64,000 bases of DNA, taken from Gemmatimonas aurantiaca. GTDB lineage: Bacteria; Gemmatimonadota; Gemmatimonadetes; Gemmatimonadales; Gemmatimonadaceae. The position numbers and the translations under genes are program-made. The DNA lies in contig NZ_JBBCJO010000002.1 of the NCBI RefSeq assembly GCF_037190085.1, forward strand, positions 124,001-188,000, read 5' to 3'. Below the pieces are notes generated by a model that saw only the letters and a program-made list of their open reading frames with translations, searched no databases and was not told the origin of the DNA. Shown one piece after another: positions 45,301 to 52,560 of the stretch; position 1 is the stretch's first letter; each line of letters starts with the position of its first letter.

Positions 45301-45760
45301 ACGTGCCTCTCCGCCACCCGCATCATTGGCCGCCTGCACGCCGGTGGAGCTCACCGAAGCCGATTATCGCATGACCGGTGTGTCACTGGCGGGCCATCCC
45401 ATGAAGCACGCGCGGGCGGTGCTCGAACCCAACGGCGTTCGTACCATCGAAGACCTCCTCACCCAGGGCACCGATGGAGAGACCGTGGCGGTGGCCGGCA
45501 TCGTCATCTGTCGTCAGCGTCCACCGACAGCCCACGGTTTCGTCTTTCTCACGCTCGAAGACGAAACGGGCATGCTCAACATCGTCGTCACACCCGACCG
45601 CTTCGCGCCCAACGCGGACCTCATCTCGCGTGAACCCCTGCTGCTCATCCGCGGGATGCTGCAGGTGGAGAGCGGCGTGGTGCACATCCGGGCCCGGAAG
45701 TTCCGCGCCTTGAAACTTGGCAGCGGTGAGGATCACGTGCCGAGGCATGACTACCATTGA
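42338..45760 (+). CDS. dnaE2: Error-prone DNA polymerase III alpha subunit DnaE2
   Basis: 1140 residues from ATG 42338. The PHP domain opens with AELHCHSAFSLLDGAAHPEH and LALTDHDDMGG. The polymerase palm has GRGSAASSAVCYCLG and PDIDIDFAHRDRERILQHVY (catalytic Asp residues), followed by ESHSASFALVVYATAWLRLY and helix-hairpin-helix and OB domains (TVAVAGIVICRQRPPTAHGF). The length is typical for DnaE2 (about 1050-1150). A linker at about residues 868-890 is a Ser/Thr/Ala run from four 12-base repeats (44941-44988). It performs damage-induced mutagenic bypass with ImuA and ImuB. No LexA box could be identified with confidence upstream of imuA. Confidence 0.95.
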   Translation: MTEKELKDDEEMTADRTIPSSANPYADQYAELHCHSAFSLLDGAAHPEHLVTRARELGYYALALTDHDDMGGIVRFGVASREQATRGILGVELTVRVPHLDGRRGSRRTHLVLLAETREGYRNISTLVTRARMDSERGHPSVPLALVAQHAKGITALTGCPRGWIPQLLAEGRQDEARTAVEELSAAFEGHLAIECWDHRLPEERALVDQLRSLSQQVGVPWVVTNNVHYAEASQRIVHDTLNALRHGRTLDGMGTRLRPNAEWALKDPRLIFRRWRGAEEGVHATVDIAKRCLFRLEELRPTMPAYPLPSGMSADDYLADLAYTGATERWGATLTDAQRNQLEYELAFIRRKGYAGFFLTVWGIVRHARAEGILCQGRGSAASSAVCYCLGITAVDPVYFGLLFERFLAEDRNEAPDIDIDFAHRDRERILQHVYNRYGREHAAMVCEQITWGGRSASRDAARVLGFSPQQGDALATFNDRHGAHTTADLFETPEGRTHLQAAGFDLADPRVQQLAPVINGLQELPRHRSIHVGGFVLSEEPLGSLVPIEPASMADRTVIQWEKDDLDPVGMFKVDLLGLGMLTVVQDCLRYIRHTQDEHIDLARFDMDDEKVYDVMCRADTVGVFQIESRAQMSTLPRLKPRCFYDLVVEVALIRPGPIQGQMVHPYLRRRAGLETVKYLHDDLEPILQRTLGVPLFQEQGMQVAIKLASFTPQQADELRRTMGHKRSRARMAKIEVQLRDGMRRNEIDDDTIDRICQQINGFADFGFPESHSASFALVVYATAWLRLYYAPEYLCAILNAQPMGFYAPGTLIEDAKRHGVEVRPVDLTRSGWDHSLELPDGRTLMPNDGVIRWGPRQTPTTAMAESTTTSTTASTTASTTASAAAGSDATTPPPAVAVRLGVRLIRNLGTKARHALEAALAEGPFHTLEEAVRRVTLDARAWRALAEAGALDGMFTHEPPERRRRVALWEVLAMTKEPALPLAPRRASPPPASLAACTPVELTEADYRMTGVSLAGHPMKHARAVLEPNGVRTIEDLLTQGTDGETVAVAGIVICRQRPPTAHGFVFLTLEDETGMLNIVVTPDRFAPNADLISREPLLLIRGMLQVESGVVHIRARKFRALKLGSGEDHVPRHDYH
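44941..44988. repeat. 12-bp tandem repeat x4 in dnaE2
   Basis: Units ATCGACGACGAC, ATCGACGACGGC, ATCGACAACGGC and ATCGACAACGGC encode STTTSTTASTTASTTA in the linker before the helix-hairpin-helix part of DnaE2. Confidence 0.9.
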
Positions 45761-45804
45761 GGTGCAGCTATTATCGATCTCCCCTGAGTTGCTGTTGCCA
45801 TCGA

Positions 45805-45874
45805 TCTCCCTCCTGACCAGCTCCTGCCTGCTTTCTCTTGATATCCAGCAGACAGGAGCTGATCAGGTGGGAGA
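45805..45874. terminator. Long imperfect hairpin between dnaE2 and yidB-like gene
   Basis: Arms 45805-45832 and 45847-45874 pair over 28 positions with three mismatches around a 14-base AT-rich loop. It lies between convergent genes ending at 45760 and 45910. A direct repeat of ATCGATCTCCC precedes and enters it (about 45774 and 45801). It most likely ends transcription from both sides, although it is far longer than needed and lacks a T-run. Confidence 0.55.
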
Positions 45875-45909
45875 CGCGGAGCAACGACACCGCATTCCAC
45901 ACGCGCAAT

Positions 45910-46401
45910 TCAGCGCCCGAGCATCCCCATGACCGACTTGAGGAGATCGCCGTTGTTGCCCGGCAACTGTCCGCCGGGGGTGAGATGATTCACGAGTTCG
46001 GGCAGCACGGAGGCCAGTCCTTCGCTCGCTTCCTCGGGTGACACCCCCGCTTCGGCCGCGGCGTTCTGCATGACATCGCCGCCGAGCGCCTTCTGCAGTT
46101 GCGCGCCGGTCACCGAAACATTGGCACCGGTGCCGATCCACGACTGGACCACATCGCCAAGTCCGCCGGCCTGCAGCTTCTGCACGATGCCCTCGAGGCC
46201 TCCATGCTGCTGCACCAGACTCATCGCCACCGCCAGCAGTCCCTGGAGGTTGCCCGCGTTGCCAGCCCCGCCGGTGCCACCACCGAACTGCTTCAGCAGA
46301 CCGCCCAGCATGTCCTGCGGCGCCTGGCCGCCCTTCGCGCCGCCCTGCCCGTTCAACAACGAGCCCGCCATCTGTCCCAGTGCGTCGTCCAGCAATCCCA
46401 T
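45910..46401 (-). CDS. YidB/DUF937 family protein
   Basis: 163 residues from ATG 46399-46401 (the longer frame to 47061 runs through the divergent TerB-like gene). The start MGLLDDALGQMAGSLL is followed by a Gly-rich region, then LVQQHGGLEGIVQKLQAGGL, GDVVQSWIGTGANVSVTGAQ and LQKALGGDVMQNAAAEAGVS, the standard YidB layout ending in PGGQLPGNNGDLLKSV. Function is unknown; the family is small, cytosolic and widespread in diderms. It is divergent from the TerB-DUF697 gene across 138 bases. Confidence 0.92.
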   Translation of the reverse strand: MGLLDDALGQMAGSLLNGQGGAKGGQAPQDMLGGLLKQFGGGTGGAGNAGNLQGLLAVAMSLVQQHGGLEGIVQKLQAGGLGDVVQSWIGTGANVSVTGAQLQKALGGDVMQNAAAEAGVSPEEASEGLASVLPELVNHLTPGGQLPGNNGDLLKSVMGMLGR

Positions 46402-46539
46402 CGCGTCCTCCCGATTCGTCGTCAGTATCCCGTGAATCCTGAAATCTGCGCACCGCACCGGCCGGCGTGAATGCCTGAACGCTTCCACAACGGGTGGGGT
46501 ATGGCACAGTTTGCATCTGGATACCCACCTCCTCTGAAC

Positions 46540-47463
46540 ATGACGCAGAACGACGCCACCACCATTCTGGCCATCGCGACACTGGCCGCCCTCGCCGATG
46601 GCCAGCAGGACAACGCCGAACAGGCGAGGATCGCGGAAACCGCCGCGACGCTGGGCCTGAGCGACGCGGACGCCATCATCCGCAGCGCCGCCGCCGGTGA
46701 ACGCAGCCTGGCCTCGCTGGCCGCCTCCCTCTCTTCCCGGGAAGCCCGGCAGGCGGCTTACGACACCGCCGCCGCCGTGTGTCACGCCAATGGCTGGATC
46801 AATCCCAGCGAAGCGGCCTTCCTGCGCGAACTCGCGTCGCTGGTGGGCGCGGATGTGGGCGGCACGGAAGACGCGATCGCTGCCGTGAATCGCCTGACCG
46901 ACGATCCCGGTGCGCGTGCCGGCCAAGCCCCGCGTTCCGCGCTCGATCAGTACATCCTCGATCAGGCCATGCTGACGGCCGCGTTGGAGATCCTTCCCGA
47001 CCGGCTGGCCAATCTGGGCATCCTGCCGCTGCAGCTCCGGCTGGTGCACCACATCGGGCAATCACACGGATTGCAGCAGATCGATGCCGCGCAGATCAAG
47101 GATCTTGCGGCCACACTCGGCCTGGGCGCCGCGGCTCAGGTGCTCGAAAAGGCGGTCCGCCGCACATTCGGCGGACTGGCGGGCGGTCTGCTGGGAGCCT
47201 TCGGTGGCCTGGTGGGCGGCGCGGCAGGCTCGGTGGCCGGACTGGCCTCCGGCGCGGCCGTCACGTTTGCCGCCACGTACGCGCTCGGCCATGTGGCCGA
47301 TCAGTACTACGCGCAGGGACGCCAACTCTCCGCCAGTGACCTCAAGGCCCTCTTCGCGCGCTTCCGCACCGACGCCGACACGATCTTCCCGCGGGTGGAG
47401 GCCCGTATCCGCGAACTCGCGCAGGGAGGCTCCCTGAGCAGCGTGCTCCGATCCGTGCAATGA
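46540..47463 (+). CDS. TerB-like plus DUF697 protein
   Basis: 307 residues from ATG 46540; ATG 46501 is possible. The N-terminal half is helical and TerB-like (TILAIATLAALADGQQDNAE, and later AAVCHANGWINPSEAAFLRE, with acidic residues placed as in the tellurite-resistance TerB fold). The C-terminal half matches DUF697: ILPDRLANLGILPLQLRLVH, HIGQSHG, then a Gly/Ala-rich hydrophobic hairpin (FGGLAGGLLGAFGGLVGGAA) that may insert in the membrane. DUF697 is usually fused to GTPases; here no GTPase domain is present. Function is unknown, possibly envelope stress. Confidence 0.7.
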   Translation: MTQNDATTILAIATLAALADGQQDNAEQARIAETAATLGLSDADAIIRSAAAGERSLASLAASLSSREARQAAYDTAAAVCHANGWINPSEAAFLRELASLVGADVGGTEDAIAAVNRLTDDPGARAGQAPRSALDQYILDQAMLTAALEILPDRLANLGILPLQLRLVHHIGQSHGLQQIDAAQIKDLAATLGLGAAAQVLEKAVRRTFGGLAGGLLGAFGGLVGGAAGSVAGLASGAAVTFAATYALGHVADQYYAQGRQLSASDLKALFARFRTDADTIFPRVEARIRELAQGGSLSSVLRSVQ

Positions 47464-47634
47464 GGGCGTAGGAAGAGAACGGCGACTCCCTGCGGCGGCG
47501 GCGATTCCCACGCGACGGCCAGCACGAAGCGTCTCCGGTGAGTAAATCTGTGGCGACAACCTGTGCAGGGCGCGACGATGGCGTGTCCACGCCTTCGGTC
47601 GACCGCGGGACTCGCTCACCGGAGGATGCAGGAC

Positions 47635-50286
47635 ATGACGGTTCATCGACGCCATCGCGGTCGCGTGGCGGTAACGGCAGGAACGCTGGGAACATTGACC
47701 ACGGCATTGCTGCTGACCACCAGCGCACTGCAGGCGCAGAATGCACAGGGCACCACGCAAGGGCCGTCCGCCGCCGCACCGGCCGACGGCCGCGTGCAGC
47801 GCGCCAACTGGGCCCTCGCCAATCGATTCAGTGCCGCCGCGCTGCGCGCGATCACCTACACACAGACACTGCAGCCACGTTTCCTGGGCCAGTCGGACAC
47901 GATGTTCTACAACTGGCGTGACCGGAACGGGTCGCGCTTCATGCTCTACGTCCCTTCGGCCACGGGCGGCACCAAACGTCCGCTCTTCGATCCGAGCAAG
48001 ATGGCCGAGCAGCTCACGTTGCTCAGCAAGAAGCCGTACGACGCGACGAACCTGCCGTTCCAGACCATCACGTTCCTGAAGAGCCACAAGGGCTTCCGGT
48101 TCACGGTCGACACGGTGCGGTACGAATGGACGCTGGCCACGGAAACGCTGGCGTCACTCGGACGTTTGCCCCGCGGCGCACCACCACCAGCCGATGAAGA
48201 GCGCGATACACAAAGCGGTGGTGGCGGAGGAGGTGGTGGTGGTGGTTTCGGCGGCGGCGCCAATCGCGACTACCGCAATTTTTCGCCCGACAGCACGGCC
48301 TTCGTTTTTGCCCGCGATCACAACCTGTACGTCGTGGACGTCGCGCGCGGCGACACCACGAAGATCAGCAATGACGGCGTGGAGGACTACACGTTCGGAT
48401 TCCGCGACACGACCGAGAACCGACGTCAGCTCAATGCGCTGAGCGGCGGCCAGCAGAACCAGGGCGAGAACGACGATGAACGCGACGAAGGGAATACCAA
48501 CGACATGCGCGTGCGCCCCGCGGTCGTGTGGTCGCCCGATTCCCGGAGCTTTGCGTTCCTGCGCCGCGATCAGCGCAAGGTGAAGGAACTCTTCCTCGTG
48601 AATGTGCTCGCCCAGCCTCGGCCGGCGCTGCTGCACTACAAGTACACCATGCCGGGGGAGGAAGACGTCACGCAGACCGAGTTGTGGATCTATCGGCGTG
48701 GCGAACCGGCCGTGAAGCAGATCAACGTGCGCAAGTGGAAGGACCAGACGCTGCTCGACGTGCACTGGCCGGTGAGCGGCGAGAAGGTGCGGCTCGTGCG
48801 TCGCGATCGTCCGCAGCGGGCCATCGATTTCATCGAAGTGGATGTCACCACCGGCGCGACGAAGACGTTGCTCACCGATGCCATCGAAGGCGCGGCTCTG
48901 GAGCCCAAACCCATCCGCTATCTCAAGAAGGGCGGTGATTTCCTCTGGTGGTCCCAGAAGACCGGCTGGGGCATGTTCTACGTGTACGGCTTCGATGGCG
49001 GCGAGAAGCATGCGCTCACCACGGGACAGTGGAACGCCGACGGCATCACGAAGATCGATTCCACCACGCAGCAGGTCTGGCTCACCGGACAGGGGCGCGA
49101 GCCCGGCGAACAGCTCTATCAGACCCACCTCTATCGTGTGAATGGCAACGGGACGGGACTGACGCTCCTCGACCCCGGCAATGCCACGCACACGAGCACC
49201 GTCTCCCCCACGAAGCGGTACGTCTACGACACGTACTCGCGCATGGATCAACCTCCCGCATCGGTGGTGCGCGACGGAATCACGGGACGCGTGATCACGA
49301 AGCTCGAGGAGATGGATCTGTCGAAGATCACCGAACTGGGGTTCACGGTGGCCGCACCGTTTTCGGTGAAAGCCGCCGACGGGGTGACGGAGCTCTTCGG
49401 CAACATGTGGAAGCCCATCGACTTCGACAGCACGAAGCGCTATCCCATCATCGCCTACGTGTATCCCGGTCCGCAGACGGAGGGGGTGACCACCGGGTTC
49501 AGCGTGCGGCAGCCGTTGCTGCAACTCGCGCAACTCGGGTTCATCGTGATCGAAGTGGGCCATCGTGGCGGTGCCCCGCAGCGCTCACTCGCCTACCATC
49601 GCTACGGATACGGCAACCTGCGCGACTACGCGCTTGCCGACAAGAAAGCCGCCATCGAACAGCTGGCCGCGCGTCACCCGTACATCGACCTCGACCGGGT
49701 GGGCATCTTCGGACATTCGGGCGGCGGATTCCTGACGGCCGCGGCGATGCTGTTGCCGCCGTACAACGATTTCTTCAAGGTGGGCTGGTCGGAATCGGGG
49801 AATCACGACAACAACATCTACAACCAGAACTGGAGCGAGTGGAACCACGGCGTCCGGGTGATCGCCAGGGCCGACTCGTCACGCACGGGTGGAGCGAACG
49901 GGTCGGGCGGAGCCGGCAATGGCCAGCGCCGCGGTGGGCCCGGCAACACGGCCGGTGCGGCCCGGGAGGTGGCGCAGGATTCCACCAACTACGACAGGAT
50001 CCGCTTCGACATCCGGGTTCCCACCAACGATGAACTCGCCGGCAACCTCAAAGGGAACCTCGCGCTCATCACCGGAGATCTGGACAACAACGTGCATCCG
50101 GGCGGCACCATCAAGCTCGCCAACGCCCTGATGCGGGCCAACAAGCGTTTCGATTATTTCGTCTATCCCGGCGAACCGCACGGCTACCGGGGCATCTACA
50201 GCACGTACAACCAGCGCATGCTGATGGAATATTTCGCCGAACATCTGCTCGGTGACTATTACCGCGGCAACGCCGAGATCCGATAA
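47635..50286 (+). CDS. Secreted S9 prolyl oligopeptidase (DPP-IV-like)
   Basis: 883 residues from ATG 47635, chosen because GGAGG (47621-47625) is nine bases upstream. The signal peptide TLGTLTTALLLTTSALQAQ is clear. The N-terminal beta-propeller (about 60-600) contains a Gly-only loop near residue 200. The C-terminal hydrolase has the nucleophile Ser in GIFGHSGGGFLTAAAM (about 692), the Asp in ITGDLDNNVHPGG (about 816) and the His in YPGEPHGYRG (about 848), the full S9 triad. It likely removes dipeptides or cleaves after Pro in the periplasm or outside the cell. A second low-complexity insert (GANGSGGAGNGQRRGGPGN) lies in the hydrolase domain. Confidence 0.93.
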   Translation: MTVHRRHRGRVAVTAGTLGTLTTALLLTTSALQAQNAQGTTQGPSAAAPADGRVQRANWALANRFSAAALRAITYTQTLQPRFLGQSDTMFYNWRDRNGSRFMLYVPSATGGTKRPLFDPSKMAEQLTLLSKKPYDATNLPFQTITFLKSHKGFRFTVDTVRYEWTLATETLASLGRLPRGAPPPADEERDTQSGGGGGGGGGGFGGGANRDYRNFSPDSTAFVFARDHNLYVVDVARGDTTKISNDGVEDYTFGFRDTTENRRQLNALSGGQQNQGENDDERDEGNTNDMRVRPAVVWSPDSRSFAFLRRDQRKVKELFLVNVLAQPRPALLHYKYTMPGEEDVTQTELWIYRRGEPAVKQINVRKWKDQTLLDVHWPVSGEKVRLVRRDRPQRAIDFIEVDVTTGATKTLLTDAIEGAALEPKPIRYLKKGGDFLWWSQKTGWGMFYVYGFDGGEKHALTTGQWNADGITKIDSTTQQVWLTGQGREPGEQLYQTHLYRVNGNGTGLTLLDPGNATHTSTVSPTKRYVYDTYSRMDQPPASVVRDGITGRVITKLEEMDLSKITELGFTVAAPFSVKAADGVTELFGNMWKPIDFDSTKRYPIIAYVYPGPQTEGVTTGFSVRQPLLQLAQLGFIVIEVGHRGGAPQRSLAYHRYGYGNLRDYALADKKAAIEQLAARHPYIDLDRVGIFGHSGGGFLTAAAMLLPPYNDFFKVGWSESGNHDNNIYNQNWSEWNHGVRVIARADSSRTGGANGSGGAGNGQRRGGPGNTAGAAREVAQDSTNYDRIRFDIRVPTNDELAGNLKGNLALITGDLDNNVHPGGTIKLANALMRANKRFDYFVYPGEPHGYRGIYSTYNQRMLMEYFAEHLLGDYYRGNAEIR

Positions 50287-50307
50287 CCCCGGACATTCTC
50301 CACTCCC

Positions 50308-50805
50308 GTGTCATTTCTTCCCGCCGTACAGCTGCTCGCCATGCAACCCGATGCCCGCGTCGAAACGATCGCTCATGTCATCCAGATGGCGATCGCCCCC
50401 GTCTTCCTGCTCACGGGTATCGCGTCGATGCTGGTGGTGCTCACGAACCGGTTGGCGCGGGTGGTCGACCGCGCCCGCATGCTCGAGGACCATCTCCTGG
50501 ATCTGACCGGGGAGCACAAGATCGTCGTGGGCGGCGACCTGCATATGCTGGCCCGGCGCGCGCAGCACATCAATCGGGCGATCGGATTGTTCTGCACCGC
50601 CGCGCTGCTCGTGTGCGTGATCATCATGACGCTGTTCATGAGCGCGGTGAGCGATTGGGACATTTCCCGATTCGTGGTGACGTGTTTCTTTCTCACCATG
50701 CTGTGCCTGATCATCGGGCTGCTGACATTCCTGCGTGAAGTCCAGCTGGCGATCAATTCATTGCGCATCGGTCCGCACGGAGTGATCGCGACGCCGCGTG
50801 ACTGA
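50308..50805 (+). CDS. DUF2721 membrane protein
   Basis: 165 residues from GTG 50308; ATG 50341 is a shorter option. There are three membrane helices: IAPVFLLTGIASMLVVLTNR, AIGLFCTAALLVCVIIMTLF and VVTCFFLTMLCLIIGLLTFL. Between helices 1 and 2 is the family motif NRLARVVDRARMLEDHL. DUF2721 proteins are uncharacterised inner-membrane proteins. The gene is followed by a strong bidirectional terminator. Confidence 0.92.
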   Translation: MSFLPAVQLLAMQPDARVETIAHVIQMAIAPVFLLTGIASMLVVLTNRLARVVDRARMLEDHLLDLTGEHKIVVGGDLHMLARRAQHINRAIGLFCTAALLVCVIIMTLFMSAVSDWDISRFVVTCFFLTMLCLIIGLLTFLREVQLAINSLRIGPHGVIATPRD

Positions 50806-50807
50806 CG

Positions 50808-50847
50808 AAAAAAAGGCCACCGGTCGGATGACCGGTGGCCTTTTTTT
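50808..50847. terminator. Bidirectional intrinsic terminator
   Basis: Seven A, then an 11-base G+C-rich arm (50815-50825), loop GGAT, a perfectly complementary arm (50830-50840) and seven T. It reads as a rho-independent terminator in both directions and serves the DUF2721 gene from the left and the cold-shock gene from the right. Confidence 0.95.
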
Positions 50848-50865
50848 CAGATCCGGAGATCGCGA

Positions 50866-51078
50866 TCAGCCGCGGATCTTCGTGACCTGCTCGGCCGCGG
50901 GGCCCTTCTGACCCTGAACGATGTCGAACTCGACACGCTCGCCCTCGGCCAGGGTGCGGAAACCGCCGCCCTGAATGGCCGAGTGGTGGACGAAGCAATC
51001 CTTCGAGCCGTCATCAGGCGTGATGAAACCGAAGCCCTTGGCATCGTTGAACCACTTCACCTTGCCGGTCGTACGCAT
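50866..51078 (-). CDS. Cold-shock protein (CspA family)
   Basis: 70 residues from ATG 51076-51078, with AGGAG seven bases upstream; the longer frame to 51129 lies in the leader. RNP1 is KGFGFITPDD and RNP2 DCFVHHSAI, both intact, within the five-strand OB fold. These RNA chaperones melt secondary structure in mRNA at low temperature. The gene is followed by the bidirectional terminator at 50808-50847 and preceded by a long, structured upstream region (51079-51343), typical of csp genes with regulated leaders. Confidence 0.97.
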   Translation of the reverse strand: MRTTGKVKWFNDAKGFGFITPDDGSKDCFVHHSAIQGGGFRTLAEGERVEFDIVQGQKGPAAEQVTKIRG

Positions 51079-51223
51079 GGCACTACTCCTGTTGCTGTTG
51101 TGTTCGGAGTCCGGCCCTGCCGTACGCACCGAGCACTCGTGTTGGTTCGCGGACCAGACCCCCGCGCGGGTTTGCTGTGATCACACGACCACAGCGGCAC
51201 GTCGTTTCCACTGATCACCCACG

Positions 51224-51249
51224 AAAAAGGACCCGCCAGAGGCAGGTCC
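51224..51249 (-). terminator. Intrinsic terminator upstream of the cold-shock gene
   Basis: On the minus strand, GGACCTGCC pairs with GGCGGGTCC (one wobble pair) over a TCT loop and is followed by TTTTT. It lies 146 bases before the cold-shock start codon, so it would end a short upstream transcript or attenuate the leader. Confidence 0.75.
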
Positions 51250-51308
51250 CCGAAGTCGCCTGCTCTCGTGTGTCCCGCATCGTAATGCGGCCAACCTGAA
51301 ATGAGTGC
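51224..51308 (-). ncRNA. Candidate ~85-nt small RNA or csp leader attenuator
   Basis: A sigma-70-like promoter (51315-51343) would start a transcript near 51308 that ends at the intrinsic terminator at 51224-51249. Inside it, CCGCAT-TACG-ATGCGG (51275-51290) forms a six-pair hairpin with a UACG tetraloop. The 5' arm of the terminator can also pair with an upstream GCAGG, giving a possible antiterminator. It does not resemble tRNA, SRP RNA or tmRNA as far as I can tell. It could be a free small RNA or a transcription attenuator controlling the cold-shock gene. Confidence 0.45.
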
Positions 51309-51314
51309 TCCTAG

Positions 51315-51343
51315 AGGCTAGCGCGGACTGGCCATAGTGTCAA
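51315..51343 (-). promoter_or_regulatory. Sigma-70-like promoter reading towards the cold-shock gene
   Basis: The minus strand has a perfect -35 TTGACA (51338-51343), a 17-base spacer and TAGCCT (51315-51320) as a weak -10. The predicted start is near 51308. It is the clearest housekeeping promoter match that I noticed in the window. Confidence 0.55.
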
Positions 51344-51642
51344 CAGGAATATGCTGCCGGGCTGGCACCCGTTCTGTCACGAACGGGCCTTTCCCGGCCC
51401 CGATGGGCCGCCGGCGATGCCGCACCGGGCGGTTTCACTGGCCGTCCCGCCGGCTCCGGGCCGCCCCCTTCCCGCGAGGACGGCGCCTGAACGCGCCGGG
51501 ATGGCCCTCCTGGCCTGTGTGCCCCTTCCCGGGGCCGGCGTGATCCACGGACGCCCGCACCTTTCACCCGCACCTTTACAGTGGATCGAGCGGGCTCCAA
51601 CGTCATTGAGTGGTTTCTCTTTCTCCCGCCGGAGTACTCCCG
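51344..51642. other. Non-coding stretch with one small hairpin
   Basis: About 300 bases between the leader promoter and the Lys-rich small gene. It holds a hairpin CCCGTTC-TGTCAC-GAACGGG at 51368-51387, followed by CCTTTCCC, which might act as a weak terminator on the plus strand. I see no convincing gene; the open frames here have no family resemblance. The end of the stretch should hold the promoter of the gene at 51643. Confidence 0.5.
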
Positions 51643-51822
51643 ATGAAGGACGCGCAGCTGAAGGCCCTCCTCAAGAAAACCCAGGCCAAGGCCAACCAGG
51701 TGAAAAAGCCCGCCAAGCAGGCCTTCGACCCCACACTCGAAGCCACCCGCGGCAAGACCGAACCCGTCCAGGGGACGGAAGCCGAGGAGATTTTCAAGGA
51801 GATGAAGCGTCGGGAATTCTGA
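51643..51822 (+). CDS. Small Lys-rich protein of unknown function
   Basis: 59 residues from ATG 51643, with GGAG at 51631-51634 eight bases upstream. The sequence begins MKDAQLKALLKKTQAKANQV and ends TEAEEIFKEMKRREF; it is helical, very rich in Lys, Gln and Glu, and has no Cys or membrane segment. I recognise no family. Good ribosome binding site, codon pattern like its neighbours and a clear stop argue for a real gene. The downstream lipoprotein gene is separated by 127 bases. Confidence 0.55.
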   Translation: MKDAQLKALLKKTQAKANQVKKPAKQAFDPTLEATRGKTEPVQGTEAEEIFKEMKRREF

Positions 51823-51881
51823 CATGCCGCGTCCCGGGAGCTCCCCCGACATGAATGGACGTAGTGCAGCGGCCCGGTGGT

Positions 51882-51901
51882 GGGATCTCCGAGGAGATCC
51901 C
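51882..51901. repeat. Perfect 9-bp inverted repeat next to a 12-bp tandem repeat
   Basis: GGGATCTCC and GGAGATCCC flank a GA centre (51882-51901). Two exact copies of GGGATACCCGAT follow at 51906-51929. Both lie just before the lipoprotein start at 51950 and could be a hairpin in the leader or a protein-binding site. Confidence 0.6.
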
Positions 51902-51949
51902 AGAAGGGATACCCGATGGGATACCCGATGCGGTCGCCGAACGGGGCGC

Positions 51950-52462
51950 ATGGGCCGACTGGCGCGCGGGGCTCTCGTCCTTGGCCTCGGCTTCGTTGCC
52001 TGCACCGACAATCCCGACGTCGCCGCCGACAGCAGCCAGTCCACGCCCTCCGCGAGCGGGCCGGTCTCCGCATCTGCCGCCACACCTCCCGGTGATCTCT
52101 CGGGCCAGTGGCAGGAGGGCGACGAGCAGATCCGTTGGCGCGCGGAACGCACGGATGGCGCGATCACCCGCATCATCGAGACCGCCACTTTTGGCGCCGA
52201 TGGCCACCTCTCGCGCGATCTCCGGTACACCCGCGAAGGCACCCTGTCGAGCTTCAGCGAAATACGCACGCAGACGATGCAATCGCCCGACCGCACCCCG
52301 TCTCCGATGGAGGTGCGGGTGACGCTCGAGATGGCCGGCGATGCGGTCGTGCGCAGCGACAAGCTGGTCGACGGAAAGCCCGTCGCCCTGCGCAGCTTCG
52401 AAATCGACTATGCACGACGTCACGCCGAGCAGATGCTCACCGTGGCACGGCGCACGCCCTGA
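51950..52462 (+). CDS. Uncharacterised small lipoprotein
   Basis: 170 residues from ATG 51950, chosen because it gives a compact signal peptide with lipobox (MGRLARGALVLGLGFVAC); the longer frame to 51824 begins in repeat DNA. After a Ser/Ala/Pro linker the mature part reads DLSGQWQEGDEQIRWRAERT and continues as alternating strands (TATFGADGHLSRDLRYTREG), suggesting a beta-rich fold. No family recognised. It is followed 98 bases later by the HerA-like ATPase gene. Confidence 0.6.
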   Translation: MGRLARGALVLGLGFVACTDNPDVAADSSQSTPSASGPVSASAATPPGDLSGQWQEGDEQIRWRAERTDGAITRIIETATFGADGHLSRDLRYTREGTLSSFSEIRTQTMQSPDRTPSPMEVRVTLEMAGDAVVRSDKLVDGKPVALRSFEIDYARRHAEQMLTVARRTP

Positions 52463-52560
52463 GTACAAGACCGGAGTACGGGACCTGATGCAGGCCACGC
52501 CAAGTCCCGACAGGATCCGCAGACATCGTTTCACATCGTCCTACCGCCACACTTCGCACC

